Source of the DNA: an uncultured Prevotellaceae bacterium
Lineage (GTDB): Bacteria; Bacteroidota; Bacteroidia; Bacteroidales; Bacteroidaceae
Direction: 5' to 3'
Length of the DNA: 8,612 bases
NCBI GenBank assembly: GCA_946187025.1
Contig: CAMHPM010000053.1
Location: forward strand, 1-8,612
Both the position numbers and the translations under genes were made by a program. Under the pieces are notes generated by a model. It was given only the letters and a program-made list of their open reading frames with translations. It was not told where the DNA came from and ran no database searches. Below, one piece after another: positions 6,398-8,612 of this stretch (position 1 is its first letter; each line of letters begins with the position of its first letter).

Positions 6398-7771
6398 TTA
6401 CATGTCTATATCTGTTTGGTTCTTGAATGCTCCGTGGCGGTAGAAGTACCACAGCATGGTGCCCGAGACGATGATTGACAGTCCGTCGGCCACTGTGATG
6501 CTGGCCCACACGCCCACTGTGCCGAAGTAGTGTGGCAGGATGAGCAGCAGCGGGACGAGGAAGAGCAGCTGGCGGCTGAGCGACAGGAATATGCTTTTGC
6601 GTGCCATGCCGATGCTCTGGAAGAAGTTGCCGACTACGATTTGGAATCCCACCAGTGGCGACAGTATCTGTATGACCCTCATGCCTTCGATGGCCAGGCG
6701 GGTGGTCTCGGCGTCGTCGGTGAATATCACGATTGGGATGTGTGGGAAGAACTCGCACAGGACGAAGCTCATGAGCATCACTATCGTGGAATAGACGATG
6801 GCGTAGCGCAGCACTTGTGTCACTCGCTCGTATTGCTGTGCTCCGTAGTTGTAGCCGGCGATGGGCTGCATTCCCTGGGTTATTCCCATCACGATCATGA
6901 TGAACATGAAGGTGATGCTGTTTACAATTCCGTAGGCTCCTATTGCCAGGTCGCCGCCGTGGGTTTTCAGCCCTCGGTTTATGAGTATCACCACGATGCA
7001 GGCGCATAGCTGTATGCAGAATGGTGATATGCCTATTGCGAATATGTTTTTCACTATGCGCCGGCGCATGGCGTAGATTCCGCTGCGCAGGCGTATGAGG
7101 TCGTTACGGTTGCATAGGGCCCACACGAGGTATGCCAGGCCGATGGTCTGCGACAGCACTGTGGCCCATGCTGCTCCTGCTATGCCCAGTTGCAGGTGGT
7201 AGATGAAGATGTAGTCGATCACTACGTTGATGCTCACTCCGCCCACTACCGATATCATGGCTTTGTTGGGGTGTCCTGCCACGCGCAGCATGTTCACCAG
7301 TCCGTGGTTGAGGTGGTTTATGATGTTGCCGTAGAGGATGATGAGCATGTAGTCGCGGGCATAGACTATCGTGTCGGGGCTTGCTCCGAAGAATTCGAGT
7401 ATGGGGTCGATGAATGCTATTGCCACTATGGCGAATATTGCGCCCACCACTATGTTGAGGCTCACCACGTTGCCCAGCACGCGCTCGGCTGTGTCGTAGT
7501 CGCGCTGTCCCAGCTTGATGCTCAGCAGGGTGGAGCCGCCTGCTCCTATCATGGCGCCGAATGCGGCCGACAGGTTCATGATGGGGAATGTGATGGCGAG
7601 GCCGGCGATGGCCAGTGCGCCTACGTTCTGTCCTAGGAAGGCTCGGTCAACGATGTTGTAGGCCGACGCGGCAAGCATCGACACGACGGCCGGGACGGCA
7701 TACTGCATCAGTAGCTGTCTCACGGGTCGGGTGCCAAGTTCCTTTGGCGATCGCTTTCCTGCTTTGTCCAT
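6398..7771 (-). CDS. MATE-family multidrug/cation efflux protein (MepA/DinF-like)
   Basis: A 457-residue protein of typical MATE length with about twelve membrane helices in two homologous halves. Characteristic features are the first helix with VVSMLAASAYNIVDRAFLG (29-47), an N-half stretch GAMIGAGGSTLLSIKLGQ (72-89), ITQGMQPIAGYNYGA (297-311) opening the second half as in MepA/DinF-type members, and LLFLVPLLLILP (402-413). MATE proteins are inner-membrane Na+- or H+-coupled exporters of cationic drugs or metabolites. The open frame extends upstream to 7909, but I chose the ATG at 7771: it gives the normal MATE N-terminus, the upstream codons have low-complexity Pro/Thr/Arg content, and the promoter at 7857-7888 lies inside the longer version. 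It is the first gene of the seven-gene minus-strand cluster. Substrate not deducible. Confidence 0.93.
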   Translation of the reverse strand: MDKAGKRSPKELGTRPVRQLLMQYAVPAVVSMLAASAYNIVDRAFLGQNVGALAIAGLAITFPIMNLSAAFGAMIGAGGSTLLSIKLGQRDYDTAERVLGNVVSLNIVVGAIFAIVAIAFIDPILEFFGASPDTIVYARDYMLIILYGNIINHLNHGLVNMLRVAGHPNKAMISVVGGVSINVVIDYIFIYHLQLGIAGAAWATVLSQTIGLAYLVWALCNRNDLIRLRSGIYAMRRRIVKNIFAIGISPFCIQLCACIVVILINRGLKTHGGDLAIGAYGIVNSITFMFIMIVMGITQGMQPIAGYNYGAQQYERVTQVLRYAIVYSTIVMLMSFVLCEFFPHIPIVIFTDDAETTRLAIEGMRVIQILSPLVGFQIVVGNFFQSIGMARKSIFLSLSRQLLFLVPLLLILPHYFGTVGVWASITVADGLSIIVSGTMLWYFYRHGAFKNQTDIDM

Positions 7772-7805
7772 TGTCGGTCTTGTTGGTGGTCTTGATGTGG
7801 GCGCC

Positions 7806-7818
7806 GGTTGCGTCAACC
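7806..7818 (-). other. Small hairpin in MATE 5' leader
   Basis: GGTTG (7806-7810) and CAACC (7814-7818) form a perfect 5-bp stem with a 3-nt loop, next to the palindrome GGCGCC at 7800-7805. It lies about 35 nt upstream of the MATE ATG, within the predicted leader of roughly 80 nt. It might affect message stability or initiation, but is short enough to be chance. Confidence 0.3.
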
Positions 7819-7856
7819 TTTTATATATGACGTGCGCGCGCGACTGATTTAACATG

Positions 7857-7888
7857 CAAAGATAGCTACAAATATTGACATGAGCAAA
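7857..7888 (-). promoter_or_regulatory. Bacteroidales-type promoter for the MATE-led cluster
   Basis: On the minus strand, TTTG at 7888-7885 (-33 box) is followed after 20 nt by TATCTTTG at 7864-7857, a perfect match to the Bacteroidetes -7 consensus TAnnTTTG used by the primary sigma factor. Transcription should start near 7850, giving a leader of about 80 nt before the ATG at 7771. No equally good promoter was seen in the later gene gaps, so this may drive the whole seven-gene set. Confidence 0.78.
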
Positions 7889-7930
7889 ACAAAACACATA
7901 AAATTGCATGTTGCTGTCGAAAATAGTTTC

Positions 7931-8033
7931 TGCGAGTGCGCAGTCTCGGCCCCGCGAGTGCGCAGTCTCGGCCTCGCGAGTGCGCAGTCTCGGCCCTGCG
8001 AGTGCGGAGTCTCAGGCCTGCGAGTGCGCAGTC
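7931..8033. repeat. 22-bp GC-rich tandem array, about 4.7 copies
   Basis: Units start at 7931, 7953, 7975 and 7997, each exactly 22 bp, plus a 15-nt partial unit at 8019-8033. Copies 1-3 differ only at the first and last bases; copy 4 has a C-to-G change and an altered end (TCAGGCC). The shared core is GCGAGTGCGCAGTCTCGG. Each unit can form a short stem around the AGTG loop, perfect (CTGCG/CGCAG) in copies 1 and 5 and with one mismatch in copies 2-4. There are no spacers, so it is not CRISPR, and 22 is not a multiple of 3, so it is unlikely to be coding. It lies about 43 bp upstream of the MATE -33 box and about 104 bp upstream of the ftsY -7 box. Confidence 0.93.
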
Positions 8034-8041
8034 TTTTTTTT
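8018..8041 (+). terminator. Possible weak intrinsic terminator at the array end
   Basis: CTGCG (8018-8022), loop AGTG, CGCAG (8027-8031) is followed after TC by eight T residues (8034-8041). This has the form of a plus-strand rho-independent terminator, but the stem is only 5 bp and no plus-strand gene lies upstream in the window. At most it could stop stray plus-strand transcription before ftsY. Confidence 0.3.
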
Positions 8042-8136
8042 CTTCCTACTGTGAAAAACGACGGCCGGCGGGCGGCAAAAGTTGCGAATGAGGTCGATTT
8101 CTTTGTTATGAAGGTGCGAAATTGTGATTTTTTTCG

Positions 8137-8144
8137 TAACTTTG
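8137..8144 (+). promoter_or_regulatory. ftsY -7 promoter box
   Basis: TAACTTTG matches the Bacteroidetes -7 consensus TAnnTTTG and sits in the context TTTTTTCGTAACTTTGCA, often seen at promoters in this order. It is 33 nt upstream of the ftsY ATG. I see no clear TTTG -33 box at the right distance; the nearest TTTG (8102-8105) is too far away, so only the -7 element is called. Confidence 0.65.
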
Positions 8145-8177
8145 CAAATCAGAAACTAAGCAAAGAGTAAACAAAAG

Positions 8178-8612
8178 ATGGGATTTTTCAGTTTTTTCGG
8201 AAGCAAGAAACAGAAGGAGACCCTCGACGACGGGCTTGCCAAGACGAAAGAAAGCATGTTTGGCAAGATAGCCCGTGCCGTTGCCGGCAAGTCGAAGGTT
8301 GACGACGAGGTGCTCGACAATCTGGAGGAAGTGCTGGTGACGAGCGATGTAGGCGTAGATACCACCCTCAGAATCATTGAGCGCATCGAGGCTCGTGTGG
8401 CTCGCGACAAATACGTGAACACCACCGAACTCAACGGCATACTGCGCGACGAGATAGCAGCCCTGCTCACCGAGAGCGGCACGGCCGATACCGAGGGCTT
8501 CGACATCGGTGCCAGCCACGACGGACCATACGTCATACTGGTTGTGGGAGTAAACGGTGTGGGCAAGACCACCACCATAGGCAAGCTGGCCTACCGCGAG
8601 ATGATGCAAGGG
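8178..8612 (+). CDS. ftsY: FtsY, signal recognition particle receptor (C-terminus outside window)
   Basis: The first 145 residues are in the window and the frame is open to the edge. The N domain (about 8-105) has the FtsY features KIARAVAGKSKVDDEVLDNLE (30-50) and EVLVTSDVGVDTT (51-63). The G domain begins with YVILVVGVNGVGKTTTIGKLA, whose G1 P-loop GVNGVGKTT is at 124-132; the rest of the GTPase is beyond the window. FtsY is the SRP receptor at the inner membrane: it binds the Ffh GTPase and delivers ribosomes making membrane proteins to the Sec translocon. The protein starts directly at the N domain, MGFFSFFG, without the long acidic A domain of Escherichia coli FtsY, as is usual in Bacteroidales. 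The ATG at 8178 follows an A-rich leader without a Shine-Dalgarno. It is divergent from the MATE cluster. Confidence 0.97.
   Translation, partial: MGFFSFFGSKKQKETLDDGLAKTKESMFGKIARAVAGKSKVDDEVLDNLEEVLVTSDVGVDTTLRIIERIEARVARDKYVNTTELNGILRDEIAALLTESGTADTEGFDIGASHDGPYVILVVGVNGVGKTTTIGKLAYREMMQG

Larger units (their letters stand above)
1..7771 (-). other. Probable seven-gene minus-strand operon
   Basis: Seven consecutive genes on the same strand are separated by 23, 13, -10, 15, 55 and 1 nt. The only strong promoter seen is upstream of the first gene, and no terminator-like hairpin with a T-run was noticed in the gaps. Single-transcript expression is therefore likely for at least adjacent pairs. 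The 55-nt gap before the helical protein is the most likely place for an extra start or processing site. Confidence 0.55.
7772..8177. other. Divergent intergenic region between MATE gene and ftsY (406 bp)
   Basis: No convincing gene lies here. From left to right it contains the MATE 5' leader with a small hairpin and an alternating pyrimidine-purine tract (7830-7842, CG-rich), the MATE promoter, a 22-bp tandem array, a T8 tract, and the ftsY promoter with a short A-rich leader. The array lies between the two promoters and so outside both predicted transcripts. Confidence 0.8.

Noticed and set aside
7772..7909. Longer MATE start at 7909
   Set aside because: It would add 46 residues atypical for the family and would place the strong TTTG/TATCTTTG promoter inside the coding sequence. 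The ATG at 7771 gives a normal N-terminus.
7931..8033. CRISPR array
   Set aside because: The 22-bp units are directly adjacent with no unique spacers, and no cas genes are nearby.
7880..8170. Open plus-strand frame of 96 codons upstream of ftsY
   Set aside because: It is made largely of the 22-bp array, whose period is not a multiple of three, and it runs through both the MATE promoter and the ftsY promoter. The protein resembles no known family.

Overview
The window looks like chromosomal DNA of a Bacteroidales bacterium (Bacteroides/Prevotella/Muribaculaceae range; I cannot place it more precisely). The reasons are two TAnnTTTG-type -7 promoter boxes, one with a TTTG -33 box 20 nt upstream; start codons preceded by A-rich sequence with no clear Shine-Dalgarno; and protein families typical of the group. 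These include an FtsY that lacks the long acidic N-terminal domain, a cytidylate-kinase-like protein, a long MscS-type channel protein, and an ArsG/CcdA-like permease.

Layout. Positions 1-7771 hold seven genes, all on the minus strand and tightly packed (gaps of 23, 13, -10, 15, 55 and 1 nt), so they may form one operon. In transcription order they are: a MATE-family exporter; a cytidylate-kinase-like protein with a repeat-derived C-terminal tail; an AspT/YidE-type transporter with two TrkA-C domains; a small six-helix ArsG/CcdA-like permease with a His/Cys loop; a YfcE-like metallophosphoesterase; an unrecognised basic helical protein built from heptad and hendecad repeats; and a large MscS-like membrane protein whose C-terminal pore part lies outside the window. 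Positions 7772-8177 are a divergent intergenic region with a promoter at each end and a 22-bp tandem array (about 4.7 copies) between them. From 8178 ftsY runs on the plus strand and leaves the window just after its P-loop.

How the genes may work together. Four of the seven minus-strand genes encode polytopic membrane transporters or channels. The antiporter and the permease overlap by 10 nt and both carry unusual Cys/His clusters. The helical protein sits 1 nt upstream of the MscS-like gene and is probably translated with it. Most of the region is ordinary housekeeping and accessory transport. The points worth a second look are the hendecad protein paired with MscS, the Cys/His clusters of the overlapping transporter pair, the repeat-encoded tail on the kinase-like protein, and the 22-bp array. 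I see no defence system, mobile element, rRNA, tRNA or CRISPR array.
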